Counted from the stretch's first letter, positions 1 through 15,168 are shown. The stretch is 64,000 nucleotides of DNA from Novosphingobium sp. ZN18A2 (GCF_036784765.1 NZ_CP136651.1:620001-684000); one strand, 5' to 3'. Notes: a model not told the origin generated them from the sequence alone. Numbers and translations: made by a program.

Positions 1-321
1 TGGCAACGCTTCAGAGGATGACCGGCAACGGCTGATCGTGCTATGTGACGCCAAGGTCCGCTGAACCTGCTTGCGCTCCGCGCGCGATACATCGTTGGTA
101 TTGCTGGAATGCGGAGTGGACTGGCAGGCCGGGCAGGGCATGGGCCTGTGTGGCGGCCCCCGGTATAAATCGTCATCGACGCGGACGTATGCGCGGCGGC
201 GGATGCCTGAAATTCGTAGTGCGCAGTTGCAAAAAAACTTTCCTGCAGTCATGGGGGAGCTTCGCGCAACTTTTGTCGCCTTTTGGGCGATGCGATTCGC
301 GCGCCGTTTCCGTGAACACGA
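1..321. other. Upstream region of gltB, no gene supported
   Basis: No convincing complete gene is visible. Plus-strand frame 2 is open from the window edge to a TGA at 62-64, so bases 2-64 could be the last codons of a preceding gene, but 20 codons are too few to identify it. The rest presumably holds the gltB promoter and leader. There is an A-run near 231-237 and no clear sigma-70 hexamer pair. Short open frames here look like noise. Confidence 0.4.
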
Positions 322-4980
<4,659 letters not shown>

Positions 4981-5004
4981 CGACCAGATTCAGGAATACC
5001 TCAG

Positions 5005-6438
5005 ATGGGCAAGCCGACCGGATTTCTCGAAATCGATCGCAAGGACCGCGAATACGCGGATCCGAAAGAGCGCCTCGCGCACTACAAGGAGTTCGCCATT
5101 CCGCACGACGAGGCAGCGCTTCAGGCGCAGGCCGCGCGGTGCATGAATTGCGGGATTCCCTATTGTCACAACGGGTGTCCGGTGAACAACCAGATCCCCG
5201 ACTGGAACCACCTGGTCTATGAGGCCGACTGGCGCGAAGCGCTGGTGAACCTTCATTCGACCAACAACTTCCCCGAATTCACCGGCCGCATCTGCCCCGC
5301 CCCGTGCGAGGCGGCGTGCACGCTGAACATCATCGACCAGCCGGTAACGATCAAGTCGATCGAATGCGCGATTGTCGATCGCGGGTGGAAGGAAGGCTGG
5401 ATCCAGCCGCAACCGCCCGAACATCGCACGGGCAAGTCCGTGGCCGTGGTCGGCGCGGGGCCGGCCGGCCTCGCCTGCGCGCAGCAACTGGCGCGCGCGG
5501 GGCATTCCGTGACGGTGTTCGAAAAGTCGGACCGCGTTGGCGGGCTGCTGCGTTACGGCATTCCCGACTTCAAGATGGAAAAGCACCTGATCAACCGCCG
5601 CGCCATGCAGATGGAAGCGGAAGGCGTGCAGTTCCGCACCGGCGTGGAAGTGGGCGTGGACACCTCGTTCTCCAAGCTGCGCGAGAATTACGACGCGGTG
5701 GTGCTGTCGGGCGGTGCGGAAAACCCCCGTCTGCTGGATATTCCCGGTGCGGAATTGCCCGGCGTGCGAATGGCGATGGAGTTCCTGACCCAGCAGAACA
5801 AGCGCAACGCGGGCGACGATGAAGTGCGCGCCGCGCCGCGCGGTTCGATCACCGCCACCGGCAAGAAGGTGATCGTAATTGGCGGCGGCGACACCGGGTC
5901 CGACTGCGTTGGCACGTCCAACCGCCAGGGCGCGACGCAGGTGGTTCAGATCGAGATCATGCCGAAGCCGCCGGTCATGGAAGACAAGGCGCTGACATGG
6001 CCCAACTGGCCGCTGAAGCTGCGCACGTCGACCAGCCATGAAGAAGGGTGCGAGCGCGACTGGGCGATTCTTGCCAAGCGCGTTGTCGGCGAAAACGACG
6101 TGAAGGGCCTCGAATGCGTGCGGCTCGACTGGTCGGACGGCAAGATGCAGGAAGTGCCCGGCAGCGAATTCGTGATCGAGGCCGACCTGATCCTGATCGC
6201 GATGGGCTTTCTGGGGCCGCGCAAGCAAGGCATGCTGGAACAGTCGGACGTGGAGCTGGACGCGCGCGGAAACGTGAAGGGCAACACAGAGGACTATCGC
6301 ACCAGCATAGAGAACGTGTTCGCGTGCGGTGACATGCGGCGCGGGCAGAGCCTGGTTGTCTGGGCGATCCGCGAAGGCCGCCAGTGCGCGCGTTCCGTGG
6401 ACGAAGCGCTGATGGGGGCGAGCGAACTGCCGCGCTGA
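5005..6438 (+). CDS. gltD: Glutamate synthase (NADPH) small subunit
   Basis: GltD is the FAD- and NADPH-binding subunit that passes electrons to GltB. The 477-residue protein has the N-terminal cysteine-rich segment for 4Fe-4S clusters ([17 protein letters not shown] near residues 49-65, then CPAPCEAAC near 98-106). A first nucleotide-binding motif follows ([15 protein letters not shown], about 148-162), and a second, [13 protein letters not shown], lies near 291-303. [15 protein letters not shown] segment near the C-terminus is typical of the family. It lies 24 bases behind gltB and is almost certainly co-transcribed with it. The convergent cysQ ends 138 bases downstream, and I see no intrinsic terminator between them. 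Confidence 0.98.
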   Translation: MGKPTGFLEIDRKDREYADPKERLAHYKEFAIPHDEAALQAQAARCMNCGIPYCHNGCPVNNQIPDWNHLVYEADWREALVNLHSTNNFPEFTGRICPAPCEAACTLNIIDQPVTIKSIECAIVDRGWKEGWIQPQPPEHRTGKSVAVVGAGPAGLACAQQLARAGHSVTVFEKSDRVGGLLRYGIPDFKMEKHLINRRAMQMEAEGVQFRTGVEVGVDTSFSKLRENYDAVVLSGGAENPRLLDIPGAELPGVRMAMEFLTQQNKRNAGDDEVRAAPRGSITATGKKVIVIGGGDTGSDCVGTSNRQGATQVVQIEIMPKPPVMEDKALTWPNWPLKLRTSTSHEEGCERDWAILAKRVVGENDVKGLECVRLDWSDGKMQEVPGSEFVIEADLILIAMGFLGPRKQGMLEQSDVELDARGNVKGNTEDYRTSIENVFACGDMRRGQSLVVWAIREGRQCARSVDEALMGASELPR

Positions 6439-6576
6439 CGGCGCGCACGCCGGTTTGCGCCCGCTGCGTCATCGCGGGGGCGCGGCCGCGCGGCGATCCG
6501 GGGGCATGGGCATGGCAATCCTGCCTTGACCCGTTGCGCGCAGACTCTTGCGCGCAGAATCGCCGTACTGCCTTCG

Positions 6577-7311
6577 TCAGCGGTCGATTTGCGCGACCAG
6601 TTCCAGCACCGTGTCCGCCCATTCCTTCCGGCAGATCAGCAGGTCGGGCAGGTAGGTGTCTTCGCAGTTGTAGGCGAGCGGCGATCCGTCGATCCGCGAC
6701 ACGTGCAGCCCTGCCGCCTGCGCCACGGCCACCGGCGCGCAATTGTCCCATTCGAACTGTCCGCCCGAATGGAGATAGATTTCCGCTTCGCCGCGCACCA
6801 CGGCCATCGCCTTTGCGCCCGCAGACCCCATCGGCACCAGGTCTGCGCCAATCGCCTTGGCCACCGCCACCGCTTCGGCTGCAGGCCGTGTGCGGCTGAC
6901 CAGCATGCGCGGCGTATCGGCCGCCGCGGCAAGCGCGGGCGGCGCTCCGCTGTCCAGCGTTTCGCCCATTCCGGGCAGGGCGACCGCGCCAGAGGCGGCG
7001 CGGCCATCGATCGCGAGGCCGATATGCACGGCCCAGTCATCGCGCCCCTCGCTGTATTCGCGCGTGCCGTCCAGCGGGTCGATAATCCACACCCGCGACT
7101 TGCCAAGGCGTTCCGGCGTGTCCTTCGTCTCTTCGGACAACACGCCGTCATCCGGCCTTTCGCGCGCGACTTCGTTCATCAGCCACGCGTTGGCCTGACG
7201 GTCCCCTTCCTTGCCCAGTTCCTTGCCGGACAGGTCGCCGCGCGCGCGCAGGTCGAGAAGGATTTTCGCCGCGCCCGCCGCCAGGTGGCGCGCCAGTTCG
7301 ATGTCGGTCAT
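6577..7311 (-). CDS. cysQ: 3'(2'),5'-bisphosphate nucleotidase CysQ
   Basis: CysQ removes phosphate from 3'-phosphoadenosine 5'-phosphate, the by-product of PAPS use, and so supports sulfate assimilation. The 244-residue protein belongs to the inositol-monophosphatase superfamily. The metal-binding motif is visible as WIIDPLDGTREY (about residues 74-85), with the preceding LSEE at about 59-62 and the C-terminal WDNCAPVAVAQAAG segment. Its ATG overlaps the stop of the upstream DUF2061 gene by four bases (ATGA), so it is translationally coupled as the last gene of the run cysD-cysNC-DUF2061-cysQ. Confidence 0.93.
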   Translation of the reverse strand: MTDIELARHLAAGAAKILLDLRARGDLSGKELGKEGDRQANAWLMNEVARERPDDGVLSEETKDTPERLGKSRVWIIDPLDGTREYSEGRDDWAVHIGLAIDGRAASGAVALPGMGETLDSGAPPALAAAADTPRMLVSRTRPAAEAVAVAKAIGADLVPMGSAGAKAMAVVRGEAEIYLHSGGQFEWDNCAPVAVAQAAGLHVSRIDGSPLAYNCEDTYLPDLLICRKEWADTVLELVAQIDR

Positions 7312-7604
7312 TCGGATTCCGTTTTGACGTGTTCGGTATTGGCGCGGTCCGTGGCGCCGGCGGCTTCGGCCTGACCCGCTTCCACGGGCAGGAAGCCCCA
7401 GTTGACGAAGCTCCAGCCGCGTTCGTGCAGGTAATAGAGGATCATCTTGGTTAGCACCTCGGTAGAGGCGATGGCGCCGGCGGCCTTGAAGCTGCCGGTG
7501 AACAGCCAGCCCAGCATGAACGTGTCCATGCTGCCCAGTGCGCGCCAGCTGATCGCCTTTACGATCGATCGCTTGCGCGTTTCGTGCCCCCGCAACGGAA
7601 TCAT
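7308..7604 (-). CDS. DUF2061 small membrane protein
   Basis: A 98-residue protein with the DUF2061 signature: a basic N-terminus (ETRKRSIVKAISWRALGSMDT), a hydrophobic hairpin through the middle (MLGWLFTGSFKAAGAIASTE) and a following KMILYYLHERGW segment. DUF2061 proteins are often encoded beside sulfate-activation genes, but their biochemical role is unknown; a part in sulfate handling is inference. The C-terminal 25 or so residues are acidic and low in complexity. The gene lies 10 bases downstream of cysNC and overlaps cysQ by four bases, so it is firmly inside the sulfur operon. Confidence 0.85.
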   Translation of the reverse strand: MIPLRGHETRKRSIVKAISWRALGSMDTFMLGWLFTGSFKAAGAIASTEVLTKMILYYLHERGWSFVNWGFLPVEAGQAEAAGATDRANTEHVKTESE

Positions 7605-7614
7605 CCGCCCCCCG

Positions 7615-9534
7615 TTACCACCCCAGCAGGCGCTCGACGATTTCGTCGGCCGCCTCTTCGGGTGTCATGCTGGTCGTGTCGATCCTGATCTCCGGGTTTA
7701 CCGGAGCTTCATAGGGACTGTCGATCCCGGTGAAGTTTTTCAGCTTTCCTTCGCGGGCCTTCCTGTAAAGGCCCTTCACGTCGCGCTCTTCGGCCACGCT
7801 CAGCGGAGTGTCGATGAACACTTCGATGAACTCGCCCTCGGGCAGCATCGCCCGCACCATTTCGCGTTCGGCGCGAAACGGGCTGATGAACGCGGTGATG
7901 ACGATCAGGCCCGCGTCAGTCATCAGCTTGGCCACTTCGCCCACGCGCCGGATGTTTTCGATGCGGTCCGCTTCGGTAAAGCCAAGATCCTTGTTCAGCC
8001 CGTGGCGCACGTTGTCGCCATCGAGCAGGAAGGTGTGGCGGTTCATCCGGTAGAGCTTCTTCTCCACCATGTTGGCGATTGTGCTCTTGCCCGAACCCGA
8101 TAGCCCGGTGAACCAGAGCACCGCCGGCTTCTGGTTCTTGAGGCCGGCATGCGCGTCTCGGCCGATGTCGATCGCCTGCCAGTGCACGTTCTGCGCGCGA
8201 CGCAGGCTGAAGTTCAGCATGCCCGCCGCGACCGTCGCGTTGGACAGCTTGTCTATCAGGATGAACCCGCCAAGCGTGCGGTTCTGGTCATAGGGTTCGA
8301 ATACGATCGGCTTGTCGGTGGTAACCTCGGCCACGCCGATCGCATTCAGTTCCAGCGTCTTGGCGGCAAGGTGTTCCATCGTGTTGACGTTCACCTCGTA
8401 CTTGGGTTCGTGGACGGTTGCGGAAACCGTCTGCGTGCCAAGCTTCAGCCAATAGGCGCGGCCGGGAATCAGCGCTTCGTCGTTCATCCACACCACGGTC
8501 GCCTCGAACTGGTCGGCGGCCTGCGGCGGGGCATCGGCGGCGGCGATCACGTTCCCGCGCGAACAGTCGATCTCGTCGGCAAGGCACAGCGTAACGGACT
8601 GCCCGGCCACGGCTTCTTCAAGATCGCCGTCCAGCGTCACGATACGGCTCACCGTGCTGGTCTTGCCCGATGGCAGCACGCGAACCGCATCGCCGGGCTT
8701 GACCGAGCCTGTCGCTACAAGACCCGAAAAGCCGCGGAAGTCCAGGTTCGGGCGGTTGACCCACTGCACCGGCATGCGCATCGGCCTGTCCGCATCGATC
8801 GCGGAGTCGACGTCCACGCTTTCAAGGTGCTGGACGAGCGCCGGGCCGTCATACCACGGCGTGTTGGCCGAAAGCGTGGTGATGTTGTCGCCCCTGAAGC
8901 CCGAAATCGGCATGGCGGTGAAGGTTTCGATGCCGATCGAGCGTGCGAAGTCGGCATAGTCCTCAACGATCCTGTCGAAGACTTCCTGGCTGTAATCCAC
9001 CAGGTCCATCTTGTTCACCGCCAGCACGATGTTCCGGATGCCGATCAGGTGGGCAAGATAGCTGTGCCGCCTTGTCTGGGTCAGCACGCCCTTGCGCGCA
9101 TCGACCAGGATCACGGCAAGGTCCGCCGTGCTCGCGCCGGTCACCATGTTGCGGGTGTACTGTTCGTGGCCCGGCGTATCGGCCACGATGAACTTGCGCT
9201 TTTCGGTAGAGAAGAAGCGATAGGCGACATCGATGGTGATGCCCTGTTCGCGTTCGGCGGCCAGCCCGTCGACCAGCAGCGCGAAATCGATGTCCTGCCC
9301 CTGCGTGCCGACCTTCCGGCTATCGCTTTCAAGGGCGGCAAGCTGGTCTTCGAAGATCATCTTCGAATCGTAAAGGAGCCGTCCGATCAGGGTGGACTTG
9401 CCGTCATCCACGCTGCCGCAGGTGATGAAGCGCAGCATCGTCTTGTGCTGGTGCTGCGCCAGATAGGCGTCAATGTCCTCGGCGATGAGCGCGTCGGTCC
9501 TGTAGACTGGATCGTTGCTGTCGGCTTCGGCCAT
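7615..9534 (-). CDS. cysNC: Bifunctional sulfate adenylyltransferase subunit 1 / adenylylsulfate kinase
   Basis: A fusion of CysN (the GTPase subunit of ATP sulfurylase) and CysC (APS kinase), so one polypeptide contributes both steps from sulfate to PAPS. In the 639-residue protein the GTPase P-loop is GSVDDGKST (residues 40-48), followed by the G3 motif DTPGHEQY and the G4 motif NKMD. EF-Tu-like barrels come next. The C-terminal kinase domain starts near residue 460 and carries its own P-loop, GLSGSGKST. The open frame continues upstream, but the ATG at 9534 begins the conserved sequence and shares one base with the cysD stop (TGATG), so it is the likely start. The partner CysD is immediately upstream. 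Confidence 0.96.
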   Translation of the reverse strand: MAEADSNDPVYRTDALIAEDIDAYLAQHQHKTMLRFITCGSVDDGKSTLIGRLLYDSKMIFEDQLAALESDSRKVGTQGQDIDFALLVDGLAAEREQGITIDVAYRFFSTEKRKFIVADTPGHEQYTRNMVTGASTADLAVILVDARKGVLTQTRRHSYLAHLIGIRNIVLAVNKMDLVDYSQEVFDRIVEDYADFARSIGIETFTAMPISGFRGDNITTLSANTPWYDGPALVQHLESVDVDSAIDADRPMRMPVQWVNRPNLDFRGFSGLVATGSVKPGDAVRVLPSGKTSTVSRIVTLDGDLEEAVAGQSVTLCLADEIDCSRGNVIAAADAPPQAADQFEATVVWMNDEALIPGRAYWLKLGTQTVSATVHEPKYEVNVNTMEHLAAKTLELNAIGVAEVTTDKPIVFEPYDQNRTLGGFILIDKLSNATVAAGMLNFSLRRAQNVHWQAIDIGRDAHAGLKNQKPAVLWFTGLSGSGKSTIANMVEKKLYRMNRHTFLLDGDNVRHGLNKDLGFTEADRIENIRRVGEVAKLMTDAGLIVITAFISPFRAEREMVRAMLPEGEFIEVFIDTPLSVAEERDVKGLYRKAREGKLKNFTGIDSPYEAPVNPEIRIDTTSMTPEEAADEIVERLLGW

Positions 9535-10448
9535 CAGAAATAGCCCTCCTGCTTCTTCTTCTCCATGCCCGCGCCGCCGGCGTCCTTGTCTATCACCCGG
9601 CCCTGGCGTTCGCTGGTGGTGGTAAGCAGCGTTTCCTGGATGACTTCGGAAAGCGTGCTGGCCGTGCTTTCGACGGCGCCCGTCAGCGGGAAGCAGCCCA
9701 GCGTGCGGAAGCGGATCGACCGTTCGGTGATTTCCGGCCGGCGGCCCAGCACCTTTTCGATCCGGTCGATATCGTCGGCCATGAACAGCTGGCCATCCCA
9801 TTCGAACGTCGGCCGTTTTTCCGCGAAATAGAGCGGCACGATCGGTACGTCGTTGAGCTGGATGTATTGCCACACGTCCAGCTCGGTCCAGTTGGAGATC
9901 GGGAAGACGCGGATCGATTCGCCCTTGTTCTTGCGGGCGTTGTAAAGGTTCCACAATTCGGGGCGCTGGTTCTTCGGGTTCCAGCCGTGGCTGGCGGTGC
10001 GGAACGAAAAGATGCGCTCTTTCGCGCGGCTTTTCTCCTCGTCGCGCCGCGCGCCGCCGAAGGCCGCGTCGAAACCCCACTTGTCGAGCGCCTGCTTCAG
10101 CCCTTCGGTCTTCCACATATCGGTGTGCAGTGGGCCGTGATCGAACGGGTTGATCCCGCGCTCTGCCGCTTCGGGGTTGTGATAGACGAGCAGGTCCATC
10201 CCCGATTCCCCGGCCATCCGGTCGCGCAGTTCGTACATCGCCTTGAACTTCCATGTCGTATCGACATGGAGCAGCGGGAACGGCGGCGGCGAGGGGTAGA
10301 ACGCCTTGCGCGCCAGGTGCAGCATCACCGCGCTGTCCTTGCCCACGGAATAAAGCATCACCGGCCGTTCGGCCTCGGCAACGACTTCGCGCATGATGTG
10401 GATCGCCTCTGCCTCGAGGCGCTGGAGATGGGTCAGGGTGGCAGTCAT
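9534..10448 (-). CDS. cysD: Sulfate adenylyltransferase subunit 2
   Basis: CysD is the catalytic subunit of ATP sulfurylase, making adenosine 5'-phosphosulfate from ATP and sulfate, driven by GTP hydrolysis in CysN. The 304-residue length is typical. The PP-loop motif is [17 protein letters not shown] (about residues 34-50); HVDTTWKF and the C-terminal RQGRVIDKD segment are also family hallmarks. It is the first gene of the minus-strand sulfur operon and stands divergent to the LuxR-type regulator at 10544, with 95 bases between the two starts. That spacing makes local control by the regulator possible but unproven. Confidence 0.97.
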   Translation of the reverse strand: MTATLTHLQRLEAEAIHIMREVVAEAERPVMLYSVGKDSAVMLHLARKAFYPSPPPFPLLHVDTTWKFKAMYELRDRMAGESGMDLLVYHNPEAAERGINPFDHGPLHTDMWKTEGLKQALDKWGFDAAFGGARRDEEKSRAKERIFSFRTASHGWNPKNQRPELWNLYNARKNKGESIRVFPISNWTELDVWQYIQLNDVPIVPLYFAEKRPTFEWDGQLFMADDIDRIEKVLGRRPEITERSIRFRTLGCFPLTGAVESTASTLSEVIQETLLTTTSERQGRVIDKDAGGAGMEKKKQEGYF

Positions 10449-10519
10449 GGACCTGGTCGAGATTTTCCCGCTTGAATTCGCGATTTACGGGGCATGGCGC
10501 GTCGGGCTTGACCGTGAAC

Positions 10520-10533
10520 CTCCCATATGGGAG
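10520..10533. promoter_or_regulatory. 14-base perfect palindrome over the ribosome site of the LuxR-type gene
   Basis: The sequence CTCCCATATGGGAG equals its own reverse complement. Its right arm supplies the GGGAG Shine-Dalgarno sequence about 10 bases before the ATG at 10544. It lies in the 95-base divergent spacer between cysD and the regulator. It could be an operator for a dimeric regulator, perhaps autoregulatory, or a structure that hides the ribosome site. The palindrome is observed; its role is inferred. Confidence 0.4.
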
Positions 10534-10543
10534 CAAGACGGAC

Positions 10544-11629
10544 ATGGCTTTGCTTTCAGGCGACGAACGCGAACTTCTTCTGCCTTTGGCCGAAGGGCTG
10601 CGCGACGATCCGCCGTGGGGCACGTTCCTGCGCAGGCTGGCCGCGCGCACGGGAGCGGATCACGTGTTCGCTTGCATCGAACGCGACGAACGCGGCCCGC
10701 GCCCGGTCATGGTCCTGCGGTCGGGCCGCGATCCGGCATTGCGTCCCGATCCGGCGGCGCTGGGCGAAGCCGGACTTCTGCCGCTTGCCGGGCTGCGTCC
10801 GGGGCGGGTTTATGCCTTGCAGGAGCATCTTGAAACGGCACCCGGCCCGCGACGCGACCACCAGCGCGCGGTGCTTAAGGCCAACGCGGTGCGTCACGCC
10901 CGCGCCGTGCGCACGCCGTGGCGCGACGGGCTTTCCGCCTGCATCGTGTTGTTTGCCCGGCAAGCCGATTTTCGCGCGTCGGACAGCGCGCTTCTGTCCG
11001 CGCTCATTCCCCATATCACGGCGGCAGTCGGCCTGCTTTCCCTTGTGCATGGGCTTGAGCAACGCGCGCGCGAGGCGGAGGCCGCGCTGGCCCGGCTGGG
11101 GATCGGCCAGGTCGGGCTTGACCGCGACGGCCGCGTAATCTGCGCCGATCGTGCCGCAAGGGACATGCTGGGCGATTCCGCCGCAACGGGGCGCAGGTTC
11201 GAAGGCATTGGTGATGTCGCGCTCCTGCCCGCTGAACACGGCGACGTGCCGGAAGGCATTGCGGCCCACACGGGCGAGACGACCGGTGGCGACAGTGCGG
11301 ACCCGCGTCGCTTCCTGACGCGGCCCGCGACCGGGGCAGGCGCGCTGGCGTTGCCGATCGCGGCCATGGCGCAACTGCGCGGGGCCGCAAGGGACAACGG
11401 CAACGCCGCCGCGCGCGTGCTCCGCGCAGAATACGGTCTTTCCGAACGTGAGGCCGCGCTGGCTGTCGCCCTCAGCCGGGGCGAGGGGATCGTCGAGGCC
11501 GGAACGAGCCTTGGGCTTACCGCGGAAACGGCACGCAACTATTCGAAGCGGATCTATGCCAAGACCGGCACGCGCGGGCAGGCCGATCTTGTCCGCCTGA
11601 TCCTGACCGGCCTTGCCGTGCTCGCCTGA
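10544..11629 (+). CDS. LuxR-family helix-turn-helix transcriptional regulator
   Basis: A 361-residue putative DNA-binding regulator. The C-terminal 65 or so residues form a LuxR/GerE-type helix-turn-helix: [20 protein letters not shown], then [33 protein letters not shown]. The N-terminal 290 residues look like a GAF- or PAS-type sensory region with no recognisable ligand motif. There is no autoinducer-domain signature, so I would not call it a quorum sensor. The open frame extends back to a TTG at 10472, but the ATG at 10544 follows a GGGAG site and is preferred. It is divergent from cysD, so sulfur genes are one possible target. Confidence 0.8.
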   Translation: MALLSGDERELLLPLAEGLRDDPPWGTFLRRLAARTGADHVFACIERDERGPRPVMVLRSGRDPALRPDPAALGEAGLLPLAGLRPGRVYALQEHLETAPGPRRDHQRAVLKANAVRHARAVRTPWRDGLSACIVLFARQADFRASDSALLSALIPHITAAVGLLSLVHGLEQRAREAEAALARLGIGQVGLDRDGRVICADRAARDMLGDSAATGRRFEGIGDVALLPAEHGDVPEGIAAHTGETTGGDSADPRRFLTRPATGAGALALPIAAMAQLRGAARDNGNAAARVLRAEYGLSEREAALAVALSRGEGIVEAGTSLGLTAETARNYSKRIYAKTGTRGQADLVRLILTGLAVLA

Positions 11630-11650
11630 CCGGATCTTCCGCCGCCCGAA

Positions 11651-12343
11651 TCAGGGAAGTGCGGGCAGGCTCCAGTCGATCTCTCCGCGTCCGTGCTCTT
11701 TCAGGAATGCGTTCGCCTTGCTGAACGGGCGGCTTCCGAAGAAACCGCCATGCGCGGACAGCGGGCTGGGGTGCGGGCTGCGCAGCACGAGGTGCCGCCC
11801 GTCGCCCAGCCCCGGAATGCGCGCGGCCTTTTTCTGGGCGTGGCTGCCCCAAAGGATGAAAACCGTGGGATCGTTGCGCGCTGCGACGGCGGCGACGGCC
11901 GCATCGGTGAAGTCTTCCCATCCCTTCATCTGGTGCGATCCGGCGCGTCCGGCTTCAACCGTCAGCGCATTGTTGAGCAGGAGCACGCCCTGCCTTGCCC
12001 AGTTTTCCAGATTGCCGTGGCCCGCGCGCGGGATGCCCAGGTCGCTCTCCAGCTCCTTGTAGATGTTCACCAGGCTGGGCGGGATGCGCACGCCCGGCAG
12101 GACCGAAAAGGCAAGGCCGTGGGCCTGGCCGGGGCCATGATAGGGGTCTTGCCCCAGGATCACGACGCGCACGTTGTCGAGCGGCGTCATCTCCAGCGCG
12201 GCTAGCCGCGATCCACGCGGCGGATAGACGACCTTTCCGGCCGCTTCTTCGGATTTGAGCCATCCGCCAAGCGCGCGCAGCGGGCGGGTTTCCAGGACGG
12301 GGGTCAGCGCGGAGGCCCAGCTTCGGGGAACGTTGGTGGACAT
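11651..12343 (-). CDS. ung: Uracil-DNA glycosylase, family 1
   Basis: Ung removes uracil from DNA at the start of base-excision repair. The 230-residue protein has the catalytic water-activating motif [18 protein letters not shown] (Asp and Tyr of QDPYH, near residue 62), the [11 protein letters not shown] segment, and the C-terminal [13 protein letters not shown] motif with the DNA-contacting His. The start at 12343 gives [13 protein letters not shown], the normal N-terminus; further open sequence upstream is not conserved. It is convergent with the LuxR-type regulator, with 21 bases between stops, and divergent from the UDP-glucose dehydrogenase gene. Confidence 0.97.
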   Translation of the reverse strand: MSTNVPRSWASALTPVLETRPLRALGGWLKSEEAAGKVVYPPRGSRLAALEMTPLDNVRVVILGQDPYHGPGQAHGLAFSVLPGVRIPPSLVNIYKELESDLGIPRAGHGNLENWARQGVLLLNNALTVEAGRAGSHQMKGWEDFTDAAVAAVAARNDPTVFILWGSHAQKKAARIPGLGDGRHLVLRSPHPSPLSAHGGFFGSRPFSKANAFLKEHGRGEIDWSLPALP

Positions 12344-12439
12344 GGTGGCGCCGCAATAGCAGCCGTTGCGGCATCGGCACAGGGGAACGCGCCGCGCCCG
12401 CAATTGGCGGGTGCCATCGCAAAAATGACCGCGCGACGA

Positions 12440-12469
12440 TTGATCCTGTAACGGTCCCGTTGCTATGTG
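12440..12469 (+). promoter_or_regulatory. Possible sigma-70-type promoter of the UDP-glucose dehydrogenase gene
   Basis: TTGATC at 12440-12445 and TATGTG at 12464-12469 are separated by 18 bases and lie 57 bases before the ATG at 12527. Neither hexamer is a strong match, and alphaproteobacterial promoters are degenerate, so this is only a suggestion for where transcription starts in the 183-base divergent spacer between ung and this gene. Confidence 0.3.
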
Positions 12470-12526
12470 CGCCGCGCAAACGGTCGCCGCGGGCGGTCCG
12501 GACCAAGGCGCAGCAGGAAAGCAGAC

Positions 12527-13837
12527 ATGAAAATCGCAATGGTGGGTTCGGGCTATGTCGGCCTGGTCTCTGGAGCGTGCTTTGCCGACTTCGGCCACGA
12601 CGTGGTCTGCGTGGACAAGGACGCGGGCAAGATCGAGCGGCTGCAGGCAGGCGTGATGCCGATTTACGAGCCGGGGCTGGCCGAACTGGTGGCGGGCAAC
12701 GTCAAGGCCGGCCGCCTGTCATTCTCCACCGACCTTGCCAGCGCGATCGATGGCGCGCAGGCGGTCTTCATTGCGGTGGGGACCCCCTCGCGCCGGGGAG
12801 ACGGGCACGCCGACCTTTCGTTCGTCTATGCCGTGGCCGAGGAAGTTGCCGCGAACCTTGAAGGGCCGGCGGTGATCGTCACCAAGTCGACCGTTCCGGT
12901 GGGAACCGGCGACGAGGTGGAACGGATCATTCGCGAAGCGGGGACCGGCACAAAATTCGCGGTGGTCTCGAATCCCGAATTCCTGCGCGAAGGCGCGGCG
13001 ATAGAGGATTTCAAGCGCCCGGACCGCATCGTCGTTGGCGCGGAGGACGATTGGGCGCGCGACGTGATGCGCGAGGTCTATCGCCCGCTGTTCCTCAACC
13101 GCGCGCCTATCGTGTTCACCAGCCGCCGCAGTTCCGAACTGATCAAGTATGCGGCCAACGCATTTCTGGCGACGAAGATCACCTTCATCAACGAGATCGC
13201 CGATCTGTGCGAGAAGGTGGGCGGAGACGTGCAGGACGTGGCGCGCGGCATCGGGCTGGACAACCGGATCGGCCCCAAGTTCCTCCATGCCGGTCCCGGC
13301 TATGGCGGCAGCTGCTTCCCCAAGGACACGCTGGCGCTGCTCAAGACGGCGGAAGACTATGATTCGCCGCTTCGCCTTGTTGAGGCCGTGGTGAAAGTGA
13401 ACGACAGCCGCAAGCGCGCGATGGGTCGCAAGGTGATCGAAGCGCTGGGCGGGCAGGACGAGGCGCGCGGCAGGAAGGTTGCCCTGCTGGGCCTTACCTT
13501 CAAGCCCAATACCGACGACATGCGCGACGCGCCCTCGATCGCCATTGCGCAGGCGCTGGCCGATGTCGGCGCGAAAGTGGTCGCCTACGATCCGGAAGGA
13601 ATGGAACAGGCCGCGCCGCTTATGCCCGAGGTAGAGATGGTCACGGGCGCGTACAAGGCCATCGAAGGGGCCGATGCCGTGGTGCTTGTAACCGAATGGG
13701 ATGCATTTCGTGCGCTCGACCTGTCGAAGGTGCGCGACCTTGCCAAGGCGCCCGTCCTTGTCGATCTGCGCAACGTCTATGAACCCGAAGACGCGCGCGC
13801 GGCAGGGCTTGTCTATACCAGCATCGGGCGCGGGTGA
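12527..13837 (+). CDS. UDP-glucose 6-dehydrogenase
   Basis: Oxidises UDP-glucose twice with NAD to give UDP-glucuronate, a precursor for acidic polysaccharide. The 436-residue protein starts directly with the Rossmann motif [18 protein letters not shown]. The catalytic cysteine is in [12 protein letters not shown] (around residue 262), and the [13 protein letters not shown] segment marks the C-terminal NAD-binding half. An AGGAAAG ribosome site precedes the ATG at 12527, which fixes the start against longer open sequence. Functionally it pairs with galU at 53.5 kb and with the split PssD/PssE-like transferase at 16.5 kb. Family symbols are ugd, udg or tuaD; I leave the symbol open. Confidence 0.95.
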   Translation: MKIAMVGSGYVGLVSGACFADFGHDVVCVDKDAGKIERLQAGVMPIYEPGLAELVAGNVKAGRLSFSTDLASAIDGAQAVFIAVGTPSRRGDGHADLSFVYAVAEEVAANLEGPAVIVTKSTVPVGTGDEVERIIREAGTGTKFAVVSNPEFLREGAAIEDFKRPDRIVVGAEDDWARDVMREVYRPLFLNRAPIVFTSRRSSELIKYAANAFLATKITFINEIADLCEKVGGDVQDVARGIGLDNRIGPKFLHAGPGYGGSCFPKDTLALLKTAEDYDSPLRLVEAVVKVNDSRKRAMGRKVIEALGGQDEARGRKVALLGLTFKPNTDDMRDAPSIAIAQALADVGAKVVAYDPEGMEQAAPLMPEVEMVTGAYKAIEGADAVVLVTEWDAFRALDLSKVRDLAKAPVLVDLRNVYEPEDARAAGLVYTSIGRG

Positions 13838-13885
13838 CGTTCAGCAGCCTTTCCAACCGCGGGCGCAAGGTCTAAGGCCGGGCGA

Positions 13886-14506
13886 ATGTCGGTATACCTA
13901 CACGAAGAGGATCTTCCGGACGCCGGGCTGCTTGCCCCCGGCCCGGTTGCGGTGGACACCGAGACGATGGGCCTTATCACCCATCGCGACAGGCTGTGCG
14001 TCGTGCAGATATCGGACGGGAACGGAGACGAACACCTCGTCCGTTTCGCGCCGGGAAGCACGTATGACGCGCCCAACCTGAAATCGGTTCTGGCCGATCC
14101 GGCGCGGCTGAAGCTTTATCATTTCGCGCGCTTCGATCTTGCCGCCATCCAGTATTACCTGGGCGTGATGGCGGCGCCGGTGTTCTGCACCAAGATCGCT
14201 TCGAAGATGGTGCGCACCTATACCGACCGGCACGGCCTGAAGGATCTGGTTCGCGAGTTGCTGGGCAAGGAGATCTCCAAGCAGCAACAGTCGAGCGACT
14301 GGGGCGCGCCGGCTCTGACCGACGCCCAGCAGGAATATGCCGCATCCGACGTGCGCCACCTGCATGCGATGCACGAAATCCTGGTTGAGCGCCTCGCCCG
14401 CGAAAACCGGACCGCGATGGCGCAGGCCTGTTACGATTTCCTGCCGACGCGCGCGTTGCTGGATATCGCTGGCTGGTCCGACAAAGACATTTTCAGTCAC
14501 GAATAA
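13886..14506 (+). CDS. rnd: Ribonuclease D (3'-5' exonuclease)
   Basis: A 206-residue DEDD-family exoribonuclease of the short alphaproteobacterial type, lacking the HRDC domains of E. coli RNase D. Visible catalytic motifs are VAVDTETMGL (Asp and Glu, about residues 21-30), YHFARFDLAAI (Asp, about 78-88) and YAASDVRHLHAMHEIL (Tyr and Asp, about 151-166). It probably trims RNA 3' ends in the cytoplasm. It lies 48 bases after the UDP-glucose dehydrogenase gene and 17 bases before lptC, a common arrangement in this order, so it is probably co-transcribed with the lipopolysaccharide-export genes. Confidence 0.9.
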   Translation: MSVYLHEEDLPDAGLLAPGPVAVDTETMGLITHRDRLCVVQISDGNGDEHLVRFAPGSTYDAPNLKSVLADPARLKLYHFARFDLAAIQYYLGVMAAPVFCTKIASKMVRTYTDRHGLKDLVRELLGKEISKQQQSSDWGAPALTDAQQEYAASDVRHLHAMHEILVERLARENRTAMAQACYDFLPTRALLDIAGWSDKDIFSHE

Positions 14507-14523
14507 GGCTGCAGGGGCAGGCA

Positions 14524-15168
14524 ATGACCGTCCAGGCCGACCAGATGCGTTCGCGCCGCCAGCATTTCGCTGCGCCCGGCGGTCAGCACGACCGCCTGGT
14601 GAAGGTGCTTGCCGTTGCCCTTCCCGCAGGGATCGGCGTGCTGGCCGCCGTCATGATACTGGCGCCGCTTTCGCCGCGCGGCGAGGTTTCGTTCCTTCTG
14701 GATCGCAACAAGGTGGCCGTGGTCAAGGATCGCTTCCGCACGATCAGCGCGATGTATCGCGGGCAGGACGACAAGGGGCGCAACTTTTCCGTCACGGCGG
14801 GAAATGCGGTTCAGGCATCCGCCGACGTTCCCGTTGTGGAGATGAAGGATCTGACCGCCCGCATCATGCTGAAGGACGGGCCGGCAATCCTGTCCGCCGG
14901 CGCGGGCGCGTACAATTTCGACAAGCAGCTGATCAACGTGAAGGGGCCGGTCAACCTGCAAACCGCCGACGGCTACAGGCTGGTGGCCCAGAACGTTCAG
15001 ATAGACCTCAACAAGCGCCTTCTGGTCAGCGATGGCCGCGTGGACGGGCGCATTCCGGCTGGCACTTTCTCTGCCGACCGGATAATCGCGGACCTGGCAG
15101 CGCGGACCGTCACGCTTGACGGCAACGCGCGCCTCAAGATGGAGCCGGGCAAGCTGCAGATGCCATGA
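14524..15168 (+). CDS. lptC: LPS export protein LptC
   Basis: LptC is the bitopic inner-membrane protein that passes lipopolysaccharide from LptB2FG to LptA. The 214-residue protein has a cytoplasmic stretch of about 25 residues, one transmembrane helix (LVKVLAVALPAGIGVLAAVMIL, about residues 25-46) and a periplasmic beta-jellyroll with the repeated strand pattern of the OstA/LptC fold. The gene overlaps lptA by four bases (ATGA). Assignment rests on topology, size and neighbour, because LptC is poorly conserved in sequence. Confidence 0.88.
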   Translation: MTVQADQMRSRRQHFAAPGGQHDRLVKVLAVALPAGIGVLAAVMILAPLSPRGEVSFLLDRNKVAVVKDRFRTISAMYRGQDDKGRNFSVTAGNAVQASADVPVVEMKDLTARIMLKDGPAILSAGAGAYNFDKQLINVKGPVNLQTADGYRLVAQNVQIDLNKRLLVSDGRVDGRIPAGTFSADRIIADLAARTVTLDGNARLKMEPGKLQMP

